A stretch of DNA of 64,000 bases. Origin: Bacillota bacterium. GTDB taxonomy: Bacteria; Bacillota; Clostridia; Lachnospirales; Lachnospiraceae. The DNA lies in assembly GCA_023411215.1 (NCBI GenBank), contig JAEYOY010000030.1, positions 25,947 through 89,946 on the forward strand, written 5' to 3'. A program made the position numbers and the translations under genes. The notes below the pieces were generated by a model, which was given only the letters and a program-made list of their open reading frames with translations, did not search any database and had not been told where the DNA came from. This document shows, piece by piece, positions 33,146 through 40,830 of the stretch (position 1 is the first letter of the stretch; every line of letters starts with the position of its first letter).

Positions 33146-34102
33146 ATGCCTAATACTTATACAGCAGAGAGTAATTCGGTTGCAGGAGAAGTTTCAATAA
33201 ATGAAAACAAAAAGCTTGGAATTAAGGCAGACACACAAGGATCAGATGCATTGGTGATTAAAAACCTGACGAAAAGATATAAGGATTTTACCTTAGATAA
33301 TGTCAGTTTTGCAGTTCCTAAGGGTTCCATCATGGGCTTTGTTGGAGAGAACGGTGCCGGTAAGACTACAACAATAAAGGCTATTTTGGATCTAATCGGA
33401 ACAGATGGAGGAGAGGTGAGTATCCTGGGATACTCTTCTAGAAACCTTCCGCTTGATGTGAAATCAGCCCTTGGAGTGGTGTTTGATGGCAGCAGTCTTC
33501 ATGATAATCTCAATGTAAAAAATGTAGATTTTGTCATGAAGAATATTTATAAGAACTGGGAAAGTGAAAAATTTGCCGGGTATATTAAGCGGTTTGATTT
33601 GCCGGAGAGAAAAAATATCAAGGAGTTCTCCAGAGGTATGAAGATGAAGCTGTCGATTGCAATTGCTTTATCCCATCGTTCCCAGTTACTGATATTAGAT
33701 GAAGCAACCAGCGGGCTTGACCCCATGGTTCGTGATGAGATACTTGATATTTTCCTTGAGTTTATTCAGGAGGAGGATCATACTATTCTCTTATCCTCAC
33801 ATATCATAAGTGATATTGAGAAGATTGCAGATTATGTTACCTTTATTCATAAGGGACGGATTGTATTCAGTGAGACCAAGGATGAATTGATCTATCAATA
33901 TGGTGTAATCCGCTGTAGGAAGGATGAAGTATCCGCTATCGACCGTAGCTATATTGTTGGGGTGCGTGAGAATAGCTTTGGAGCAGAGATTATGATAAAG
34001 AAGAAGGATGCTTTTATCAAACAATATCACCATTATGCAGTTGACAGAACCTCCATCGAGGAGATTATGCTGTTCATCAGTAGAGGAAAGGAGCTGAACT
34101 AA
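33146..34102 (+). CDS. ABC transporter ATP-binding protein (YtrB-like)
   Basis: Cytoplasmic ATPase of 318 aa partnering with the ABC-2-type permease encoded next. An unusual polar leader of about 38 residues precedes the nucleotide-binding domain. Walker A is GENGAGKTTT, the signature EFSRGMKMKLS and Walker B LLILDEATSGLDP. The signature reads FSRGM rather than LSGGQ, a variant common in this exporter group. Two bases separate it from the GntR gene. Probably exports or detoxifies an envelope-active compound; the substrate is not known. Confidence 0.9.
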   Translation: MPNTYTAESNSVAGEVSINENKKLGIKADTQGSDALVIKNLTKRYKDFTLDNVSFAVPKGSIMGFVGENGAGKTTTIKAILDLIGTDGGEVSILGYSSRNLPLDVKSALGVVFDGSSLHDNLNVKNVDFVMKNIYKNWESEKFAGYIKRFDLPERKNIKEFSRGMKMKLSIAIALSHRSQLLILDEATSGLDPMVRDEILDIFLEFIQEEDHTILLSSHIISDIEKIADYVTFIHKGRIVFSETKDELIYQYGVIRCRKDEVSAIDRSYIVGVRENSFGAEIMIKKKDAFIKQYHHYAVDRTSIEEIMLFISRGKELN

Positions 34103-34756
34103 ATGACAGGTTTGATATTAAAGGATATAATTAATCTTAAGAAGAATGTAAAGATATTTGCAATTCTAGCTGTTTTGTATGGCTTCATGGCTTTTACCAC
34201 ATCGGATGCAAATTTTTTCAGTAGTATGTTCACGATGTTGATTGCCATACTTACTTTGAGTGTGTATTCTTATGATGAGCTCGCGAAGTGGGATGTTTAT
34301 GCGCTTACCATGCCGGTATCAAGAGAGGACATCGTTCGCGGAAAATATATTATCATGTTGCTTCTTACCCTTCTGGGTGCGGTGATAGGTACTGTATTGA
34401 CGATGGTAATAAAGTTGATAAGACAGGATAATCAAATTATGTCAGGAATAGAGAGTTCCTTGCTTGGAGGTGCGGTCGTAATTCTTTTTTATTGCGTTGC
34501 AATGCCTTTCATCACAAAGCTTGGAGTAGAGAAAGCAAGATATATATTTTTTGCAATTTATTTGATACCTTTTGCTATTATCTATTTTATTGGTAATGCG
34601 GTTGAAGTAGGGGTCTTTGTTATTCCTGGGCAACTGATCACATTGGCAGAGAAGCTGGCGCAGAATGCTGCAATTCTTGGTCCCTTAGTATTGTTGTTTG
34701 CACTAGTAGTTTCTTATACGATTTCAGTAGGAGTCTATCGTAAAAAAGAATTCTAG
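34103..34756 (+). CDS. ABC-2-type transporter permease
   Basis: 217-aa membrane protein with six hydrophobic segments (about 15-33, 36-54, 82-104, 115-135, 145-163 and 190-210). It follows immediately on the ATPase stop codon, without spacing. The N-terminus MTGLILKDIINLKKNVKIF and the SREDIVRGKYI motif after the second helix are typical of the small two-component ABC exporters paired with YtrA regulators. It is the last gene of the operon. Confidence 0.85.
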   Translation: MTGLILKDIINLKKNVKIFAILAVLYGFMAFTTSDANFFSSMFTMLIAILTLSVYSYDELAKWDVYALTMPVSREDIVRGKYIIMLLLTLLGAVIGTVLTMVIKLIRQDNQIMSGIESSLLGGAVVILFYCVAMPFITKLGVEKARYIFFAIYLIPFAIIYFIGNAVEVGVFVIPGQLITLAEKLAQNAAILGPLVLLFALVVSYTISVGVYRKKEF

Positions 34757-35078
34757 TAAGTCTATAATCCTTCAAGACTGTCAACCATAATTACATTGAA
34801 GGGTGGATACGCTTCAGACACTATATGAAAGGCAAAAAGAATACAGATGCTTTACTTGCTCTCTGTGAACCGGAGAAGAAGGGCTAGAAGTGTAGGAGCC
34901 GCTAGATGCTATTGATTTTGAAAGCGATCAGAACGGAGATAATCGGGATAAGAATTACATTAGTGAGATATGGCTTCCTGTGAAGAAAAAAGTAGAATAA
35001 TTTTAAACATCTATAACCTTTTTGGCGCAATAATCATAGTATAATGTATGAATTATTGCGCTGAAAGGGGTAAACAGC
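34757..35078 (+). pseudogene. Intergenic stretch with coding remnants, possibly a decayed effector-binding-domain gene
   Basis: Two short stop-bounded frames read like protein but lack starts. One ends near 34888 (...EGWIRFRHYMKGKKNTDALL...). The other, in a different frame, ends at about 34999 with YISEIWLPVKKKVE. That second tail resembles the C-terminus of GyrI/AraC effector-binding domains, which often ends in EIW-P-K. Together they suggest a small regulatory gene broken by frameshift and deletion. A near-palindrome GCGCAATAATCATA...ATTATTGCGC (35026-35061) containing TATAAT lies next to the following gene. Confidence 0.35.
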
Positions 35079-35543
35079 TTGTATAACGATAATTTTAATC
35101 AAGATAGAGACAATACGAAACAACAGGATAATGTACAAAAACAGCAGATGGGTCCCGGGGGATTTCCTCAGACACCGCCGAATATGCCACCACAGTTTAG
35201 GAGGGAGGATCAACCGAGGTCCGCTCCACCGGATTTTATACCTGAAGCACCTAGGATGGATCGCCGACAAATGGGAGAGATGGATGAGCGTGGCAGGACT
35301 GGTTTCGGTGCTTTCCCCGGTGATGAAAGGTATGGAAGACCAGGGGGTGGAAGAGATATACGTAGGGAGATGAGACGATGTTTATTCCGTTTCACTTATA
35401 TCTGGTTGTTTAACGGAAATGAGTTTTGGTTCTTTCCTACCTTTGTTGATGGACAGTTTGTACAGGGATTCCGTTGGAGAAGAAACCGTTGGGAATTCGA
35501 TCGAATTAATCTGAGGAGAATTTTCTTCTTCCGCTGCTTTTAG
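35079..35543 (+). CDS. Proline- and arginine-rich protein of unknown function
   Basis: 154 aa starting at TTG, with AAAGGGG eight bases upstream. Residues 1-95 are low-complexity and disordered (Gln, Pro, Arg, Gly, Asp; QMGPGGFPQTPPNMPPQF). Residues 96-154 are aromatic and basic (IWLFNGNEFWFFPTFVDGQFVQGFRWRRNRWEF) and end in FFFRCF. There is no clear membrane helix or signal peptide. I recall similar short Cys- and Arg-rich C-termini in clostridial proteins of unknown role, possibly spore- or surface-associated, but cannot prove it. Single gene with its own terminator. Confidence 0.6.
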   Translation: MYNDNFNQDRDNTKQQDNVQKQQMGPGGFPQTPPNMPPQFRREDQPRSAPPDFIPEAPRMDRRQMGEMDERGRTGFGAFPGDERYGRPGGGRDIRREMRRCLFRFTYIWLFNGNEFWFFPTFVDGQFVQGFRWRRNRWEFDRINLRRIFFFRCF

Positions 35544-35601
35544 GAGTGAAGGCGCGGCGTATCGAGGGCTTCTGATTTATGCTGTAATAGGAACTTTGCT
35601 T

Positions 35602-35640
35602 AAGGCAAGTGAATTGGCTACAATTCACTTGCCTTTTACT
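35602..35640 (+). terminator. Terminator of the proline-rich gene
   Basis: Perfect 14-base stem AAGGCAAGTGAATT/AATTCACTTGCCTT (35602-35615 with 35622-35635), a six-base loop and a short T run. Confidence 0.85.
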
Positions 35641-35682
35641 GTTTCTGCAGGCACAAAAGCTTCAAAATTACTGATAATTCAA

Positions 35683-35712
35683 TTGACATACTAAATATAC
35701 TTAACATATAAT
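35683..35712 (+). promoter_or_regulatory. Promoter of the alpha-mannosidase gene with putative operator in the spacer
   Basis: TTGACA (35683-35688), an 18-base spacer and TATAAT (35707-35712). The spacer holds CTAAATATACTTAAC (35691-35705). The reverse complement of this shares the 12-mer GTTAAGTATATT with 39142-39153, just downstream of the -10 box of the GntR/LacI-type gene. That is the expected placing for a shared repressor site. Confidence 0.65.
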
Positions 35713-35799
35713 TATATATATTATTTATAGGTGAACATTAATATAAAAGCTCATTTGATTGACTATATAACAATAATAATATTGATAAGGAGATTATCT

Positions 35800-38700
35800 A
35801 TGCTCACAGACAGACAGACTGAAATTATGTTAACAAAGTTGAAAAGGTTTGAAACAACCCTGGAGGGTATGCTGTTCGATAAGGTAGATCAGGTTCCGAT
35901 GCTGGCTTATCCGACGGACGGACGCTATCATGAGGTGCCCGACGCGGCCAACTTTAAGCAGTGTAATGCAGGTGATTCCTGGGAGGGAGAAGGAAGCTAC
36001 TGCTGGTTCTTAGGTGAGTATGTCGTTCCTGAAGAATTAGATAATCAGACGCTGTATATCTTTCCAAAGATTGAGGGTTATGAAGGTCTGCTGTGGGTGA
36101 ATCGACAGCCATACGGTAACTTCGGTACAAAAATTCAGGCGCATGGACATGGTAATCACTATTGTGATATGTTGAAAAAGAAAGCCAACAAGAATGAGCG
36201 CATTGAGATTGCTATGGAATACTACGCCCATCATTATGTCATCGGTACACAACCATTCGAAACCAATCAAAATAAGGAGTACAGAATAACCTATCACAGT
36301 GTAGACATCTGTGTTAAAAATGAGGACATCTGGGATGTTTACTTTAATCTGTTGATTGTTAATCAGATGGCTGAGGGTATGAGTAAGGACAGCTTTCGTC
36401 GAGCGCAACTGGTTAATACTCTCGAACAAATACATGATATCGTGTATTACGATTATGAAAATATCGATCGGGATGCTTTTATCGCCGCACTGCAAGCTGC
36501 TAACCGCCTGCTGAAGAAGGTCTTGGCTGCTAAGAATTCTGACTCTGCTCCATATGCCGGACTGATTGGTCATTCTCATATGGATACGGCATGGCTTTGG
36601 GATATCAAAGAGACAATTAAGAAATGTGCAAGAACGTATTCGAATCAGATCAATCTGATGGATCAATATCCGGATTATAAATTTGTTCAGAGCTCTGCAT
36701 ATCATGCTGTATTGATGAAAGAAAATTATCCGGAATTGTTCGATGCTATGAAGAAGCAGGTTGCTGCGGGTCGATACGAGCCTAATGGAGCCGTCTATAT
36801 TGAATGTGACTGTAATATTCCCTCCGGAGAAGCCATGATCCGCCAATTTTTATGGGGACAGCGCTACACTCGAGAACTTTTTGATTATACTTCGGATACC
36901 TTCTGGCTTCCGGATACCTTTGGTTATAGTGCCTCACTGCCTCAAATTATGAGAGGCTGCAAGGTAAAATATTTTCTTACAACGAAGCTTAATTGGGGAG
37001 ATACAACTGAGTTTCCTTATGATACGTTTTATTGGAAGGGAATCGATGGTTCTGAGGTATTTGTACATTTTAATAAGATCCATACGGGACCGGAACCGAA
37101 GCATATGCTTAAGCATGTGTTTGGGGAAGGGAAGGATTCGATTAAGGAGAAGCGAGTTACGAATATGCGTTTGCTCTCTTATGGGGAGGGAGATGGCGGA
37201 GGCGGCCCTACCTTTGAGATGGTTGAGCTGACTAAACGTTTGGCAGATATAGAAGGGCTTCCTAAGACAAGCCATATAACAGTCAGTGAATTTATGAATC
37301 GATTAGAGAATACGTCGGTAAAGGCTTCAACCTATACAGGTGAGCTGTATCTGGAACTGCACAGAGGAACCTTGACGAATCAACATACATTAAAGAGGAA
37401 TAACCGCCTGGCTGAAATAGTCTTAAGGGATCTGGAGTATATCACAGTTCGGGAGGCTTTGCAGAGGAAGGTGGCGGCATCGGGAGATGCGATCAATCCG
37501 TTGATGAGAGATCTTTTGGTGAATCAATTTCATGATATCTTGCCCGGAACCTGTGTACCGGCTGCTCATGATCAATCAATCGCGGAGACGGATAACATCA
37601 TAAAGAAAGCTAATCATATGATTAGAACTATATTATCCGGATCAGATAGTAGTACGGTATCAGTGATTAACACCCTGTCCTTTGAGAGACAGGATGTAGT
37701 ATACCTGGATTATACCTGGGATTTTGTTGTGGAGGGTAGCTATAAGCAACAGATCGTAACGGATATCAACGGGAAACGAAAGCTGGCTGTGAGCGGGATA
37801 TCCATACCGGCATTTGCAAGCGTGGTTCTTAAGTTGGTACCTGGTAAGCCGGAAGAAAGGACGGTATTTTGCCTGGATGGAAATCGGCTTGAGACGCCCT
37901 TTGCTAAAGTAGTATTTAGTGAGAAGGGTTACATTCAATCTTTTATTGATAAAAGAGAACGTAGAGAGCTGAGAGGCGAAGGATATTCATTGAATACCTT
38001 TCTTATTGCTGAGGATGTTCCGAGTGATTGGGATAATTGGGATCTGGACGCCGATATTGCAGGTAAATTCAAGGATCTGGCAGTGCTTCTGTCAAGAAGT
38101 GTGATATCGGTTGGTGAAGTGGAGTGCAGGATAAGAAGTGAATACCGGTTGAGTACAAAATCCAGCCTGAAGCAGGATATGATCTTTTATGCGGATAGCG
38201 CTGAGGTCCGATTTGATACAGTGATAGATTGGCAAGATAATCACCGCTTCTTAAAGACAGCCTTTGATACCTCAATCCATGCAGAATTTGCAAGGCATGA
38301 GATTCAATTTGGATATCTCATGCGTCCTACTAACCGTAATACTCCGGTTGAAAAGGCAAAATTCGAGGTATCGAATCATAAATATACGGATCTTTCCGAA
38401 AATCGTTTTGGAGTGGCAATCCTAAATGATTGCAAATATGGGATCTCAGCGGAGGATTCCAAGCTGCGACTTTCACTGCATAAAGGAGGCTGCAGACCGG
38501 ATTATAGAGGAGACCAGGGCGTGCACAGCTGTTGCTATAGCTTCTATCCTCATAATACAGGCTTTCAGGCAGATAGTGTAATCAAACCTGCTTATCTGCT
38601 TAATTATAAGCCAATTATAGTGGAGGGAGAGTATGCGGAGGATAGTCTTGCCCAAGTGACTGCTTCCAATATCATTATTGAAGCGGTTAAGCCTCTTGAA

Positions 38701-38901
38701 GAGCAAGAGAAGGCTTTTATACTCCGAATGTATGAAGCAGAAGGAACTTATACCAATACAATCTTGGTTTTACCGGACTGGGTAAAGGGCATCTCTATAA
38801 CCAATATGCTGGAGGAGCCGGAGGAGATGTTACCATTGTCACAGGAGACAGAATTGAGTTTTAATGCTTTTGAGATAAAAACATTAAAGATAAATTACTA
38901 A
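35800..38901 (+). CDS. Alpha-mannosidase, glycoside hydrolase family 38
   Basis: Retaining alpha-mannosidase of 1,033 aa, without a signal peptide, so it cuts imported oligosaccharides in the cytoplasm. The catalytic domain shows the zinc-site motif GHSHMDTAWLWD (about 254-265) and the nucleophile Asp in WLPDTFGYSASLPQIM (about 372). A helical bundle domain follows, with the zinc-site His in NQFHDILPGTC. C-terminal beta-sandwich domains have the usual ENRFGVAILNDCKYG and LRMYEAEG. The ATG at 35800 has AAGGAGA five bases upstream. Such enzymes trim alpha-1,2/1,3/1,6 mannose from N-glycans or mannans; linkage cannot be told here. Confidence 0.92.
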   Translation: MLTDRQTEIMLTKLKRFETTLEGMLFDKVDQVPMLAYPTDGRYHEVPDAANFKQCNAGDSWEGEGSYCWFLGEYVVPEELDNQTLYIFPKIEGYEGLLWVNRQPYGNFGTKIQAHGHGNHYCDMLKKKANKNERIEIAMEYYAHHYVIGTQPFETNQNKEYRITYHSVDICVKNEDIWDVYFNLLIVNQMAEGMSKDSFRRAQLVNTLEQIHDIVYYDYENIDRDAFIAALQAANRLLKKVLAAKNSDSAPYAGLIGHSHMDTAWLWDIKETIKKCARTYSNQINLMDQYPDYKFVQSSAYHAVLMKENYPELFDAMKKQVAAGRYEPNGAVYIECDCNIPSGEAMIRQFLWGQRYTRELFDYTSDTFWLPDTFGYSASLPQIMRGCKVKYFLTTKLNWGDTTEFPYDTFYWKGIDGSEVFVHFNKIHTGPEPKHMLKHVFGEGKDSIKEKRVTNMRLLSYGEGDGGGGPTFEMVELTKRLADIEGLPKTSHITVSEFMNRLENTSVKASTYTGELYLELHRGTLTNQHTLKRNNRLAEIVLRDLEYITVREALQRKVAASGDAINPLMRDLLVNQFHDILPGTCVPAAHDQSIAETDNIIKKANHMIRTILSGSDSSTVSVINTLSFERQDVVYLDYTWDFVVEGSYKQQIVTDINGKRKLAVSGISIPAFASVVLKLVPGKPEERTVFCLDGNRLETPFAKVVFSEKGYIQSFIDKRERRELRGEGYSLNTFLIAEDVPSDWDNWDLDADIAGKFKDLAVLLSRSVISVGEVECRIRSEYRLSTKSSLKQDMIFYADSAEVRFDTVIDWQDNHRFLKTAFDTSIHAEFARHEIQFGYLMRPTNRNTPVEKAKFEVSNHKYTDLSENRFGVAILNDCKYGISAEDSKLRLSLHKGGCRPDYRGDQGVHSCCYSFYPHNTGFQADSVIKPAYLLNYKPIIVEGEYAEDSLAQVTASNIIIEAVKPLEEQEKAFILRMYEAEGTYTNTILVLPDWVKGISITNMLEEPEEMLPLSQETELSFNAFEIKTLKINY

Positions 38902-39172
38902 ACCGGGCTATGGTTCATCGCTAACTAACCTAGCATACAAGGATGTTTCCGGAATAGCATGGGGTTAATGCGATACAGATTAGCTTTCTTCCACCTCGCC
39001 TTGCGAACTCTTTAGCCGGAGGTGTTATGAGCTTAATTGCTATGAATAGATGGAAGAAAGTATCACAGGAAAAGGTGCTGGAGGCGTCGGGAGGGCTATA
39101 AAAATGTCCTTTTCTTTTACAAAACGCTGTTGTATAATGCTGTTAAGTATATTAAATATATAGAAGAGGTGT
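38902..39172 (+). promoter_or_regulatory. Structured intergenic region and promoter before the GntR/LacI-type gene
   Basis: Arms CTTTCTTCC (38984-38992) and GGAAGAAAG (39052-39060) enclose a second hairpin CACCTC...GAGGTG (38992-38997 with 39019-39024). Its 3' arm is the ribosome site of a 24-codon frame starting at 39027. Further on, TATAAT (39133-39138) and the shared 12-mer GTTAAGTATATT (39142-39153) form the likely promoter and operator of the regulator gene. Confidence 0.5.
39027..39101 (+). CDS. Possible 24-residue leader ORF with sequestered ribosome site
   Basis: The frame MSLIAMNRWKKV... ends at TAA 39099-39101. GGAGGTG lies directly before the ATG but is the 3' arm of a hairpin with CACCTC upstream, so it could be translated only when that stem opens. 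It may be coincidental; the product has no recognisable feature. Confidence 0.25.
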   Translation: MSLIAMNRWKKVSQEKVLEASGGL

Positions 39173-40264
39173 ATGCGGGTGGACAGGGATAATTTTTTGT
39201 ATAGACAGATTTATGATGATTTAAAGAAAAAGATAGAGGATAATATCTATACGGAAGGGATGAAGATACCTTCTGATGATGAGTTAAAACAGAAATTTGG
39301 CGTCAGTATGATTACAGTAAAAAAGGCTTTGAGTATGCTGAAGGACGAAGGGGTTCTGCAGAGAATACCGGGTGTAGGAACTTTTGTAAAGCTACGAAAT
39401 CCAGTAGTGGAAGAGACTTATGGAGGGGATATCACCTGCTCCATCAAGAAAATCGGCGTTGTTATGGAGCATGTTTCCAGTTCGTTCGGTCTTGATCTGG
39501 TATACAAAATAGATCAAAAAGCGGAAGAACTCGGTTATAAGGTGATAACCAGATTCTCTTATTATAATAGAGAAAAGGAGACAGAGGAGATTGATTTCCT
39601 GGTGAAATCACAGATTGAGGGTTTGATTGTAATGCCCTGTCATGGGGTTTATTACAACCCTAAGATCTTGAAGCTTATTCTGGAAGGCTTCCCGGTTGTT
39701 GTAATTGATAAGAAACTTGAGGGGATATCGGTCCCATCGGTGAGAACAGATAACCTTCAGGCAATCAAAAGCCTGGTAAAGCATCTCTATGAGAAGGGGT
39801 GCCGAAAGCTTGCATTTTTTTCATCTGAGATCATTGGTACCTCTTCTCTGCAGGAACGTAAGAATGGTTTTTACGAAGCAGCCGCTGAATTTGGCATTAC
39901 CACATTACCGGAATGCACATTAGTATTTGATGAGAATATTTATCAGCACCCACCAAAAAAGGAGAACATAGAGAGAGCTGCTGAGTACCTTGGGAATAAT
40001 CTTGGACAACTGGATGGTATTGTATGTGCGGAATATAGCCTGGTGTCCGCGATAATTGAGGCCTCAAAGCTTGCGAAAATAAAGCTTGATGAAGATATTA
40101 TGATTTCCTGCGTGGATGGTCCACAAGGGCTTTCAATGTCCCATATGAAACAGAACGAAATTGAGATGGCGGATAGAATAGTAGACTTATTAATAGCACA
40201 GATTAATAAGACGAGCACTGAGACGGATTTTACGGTACCGGCATTATTGGTCAGCGAATATTAG
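39173..40264 (+). CDS. GntR-family regulator with LacI-type sugar-binding domain
   Basis: 363 aa. An N-terminal GntR winged helix (about 5-72) is LYRQIYDDLKKKIEDNIYTEGMKIPSDDELKQKFGVSMITVKKALSMLKDEGVLQRIPGVGTFVK. It is fused to a periplasmic-binding-protein-like domain (about 84-363) of the LacI/AraR type. The fold is recognisable from KIGVVMEHVSSSFGLDLVY, EGLIVMPCH, PVVVIDKKL and SVRTDNLQAIKSLVKHL. It lies between the mannosidase and the importer genes and shares a promoter motif with the mannosidase. It is probably a repressor released by a mono- or oligosaccharide. The ligand is unknown. Confidence 0.9.
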   Translation: MRVDRDNFLYRQIYDDLKKKIEDNIYTEGMKIPSDDELKQKFGVSMITVKKALSMLKDEGVLQRIPGVGTFVKLRNPVVEETYGGDITCSIKKIGVVMEHVSSSFGLDLVYKIDQKAEELGYKVITRFSYYNREKETEEIDFLVKSQIEGLIVMPCHGVYYNPKILKLILEGFPVVVIDKKLEGISVPSVRTDNLQAIKSLVKHLYEKGCRKLAFFSSEIIGTSSLQERKNGFYEAAAEFGITTLPECTLVFDENIYQHPPKKENIERAAEYLGNNLGQLDGIVCAEYSLVSAIIEASKLAKIKLDEDIMISCVDGPQGLSMSHMKQNEIEMADRIVDLLIAQINKTSTETDFTVPALLVSEY

Positions 40265-40295
40265 AAAGCAATATGAGTATAGAAGTAATAGGGTT

Positions 40296-40334
40296 AGCCC
40301 GGATGGAGTACGAGACTCCGATCCGGGCTTTCTG
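40296..40334 (+). terminator. Terminator of the GntR/LacI-type gene
   Basis: Nine-base stem AGCCCGGAT/ATCCGGGCT continued by an inner GGAGT/ACTCC stem, followed by TTTCTGTT. Confidence 0.85.
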
Positions 40335-40375
40335 TTAATACAATAGAAGGATCGCAAAGCGTGCTTTCTTAATAT
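40331..40375. repeat. 45-base intergenic hairpin repeat, third copy
   Basis: Contains ACAATAGAA, the loop ATCGCAAAGCGTG and CTTTCTTA. It aligns with the repeats at 55357-55401 (reverse complement) and 30053-30097, with its 3' end decayed. Confidence 0.5.
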
Positions 40376-40830
40376 GCCTATATGCGAACTTTTGAATGGT
40401 TATGTACTACTAATATTTTGATACTGTTTTTGCTATTAGATAAATCACTCTATTATAAAACATAATAAATATACATAATGCTAAACGCAATTAACTTATC
40501 GAACAAAACGCCATCATATAAATGAAGCAGTATATATAAGCATAGGCATAATAACAATAATTAACATTAATTTTACTTGATTATTATATAAAACATATAA
40601 ATATATTATTTACAAACAAGAATATATATGATATGATTAATATGCATGATAAATATATTTAATAAAAACTTTTTTAACTTTATTAGATGTGTTTAATCCG
40701 TGCGTATTCACATGTGGGTGATCGATGTATGTAAAGGGTGTTATCAATACGGGACTTACAACACGAAATCTTGCGTTTTACAATTATCTACTTTGTAAAG
40801 TAAAATGTAGAATTAAAAAGGAGGAGAAAA

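Larger units (their letters stand above)
40265..40830 (+). other. Long intergenic region before the importer operon
   Basis: 566 bases holding the terminator of the regulator gene (40296-40334), a copy of the GCGAAGC-core repeat (40331-40375), then about 300 bases of very AT-rich DNA (40385-40690). Near the start codon is a dyad TACTTT-GT-AAAGTA (about 40788-40801). The importer promoter must lie here, but no clear pair of boxes was chosen. No coding sequence seen. Confidence 0.55.

Noticed and set aside
36037..36846. 269-codon frame on the minus strand inside the mannosidase gene
   Set aside because: It lies wholly antisense to a clear GH38 coding region, has no ribosome site and a low-complexity composition.
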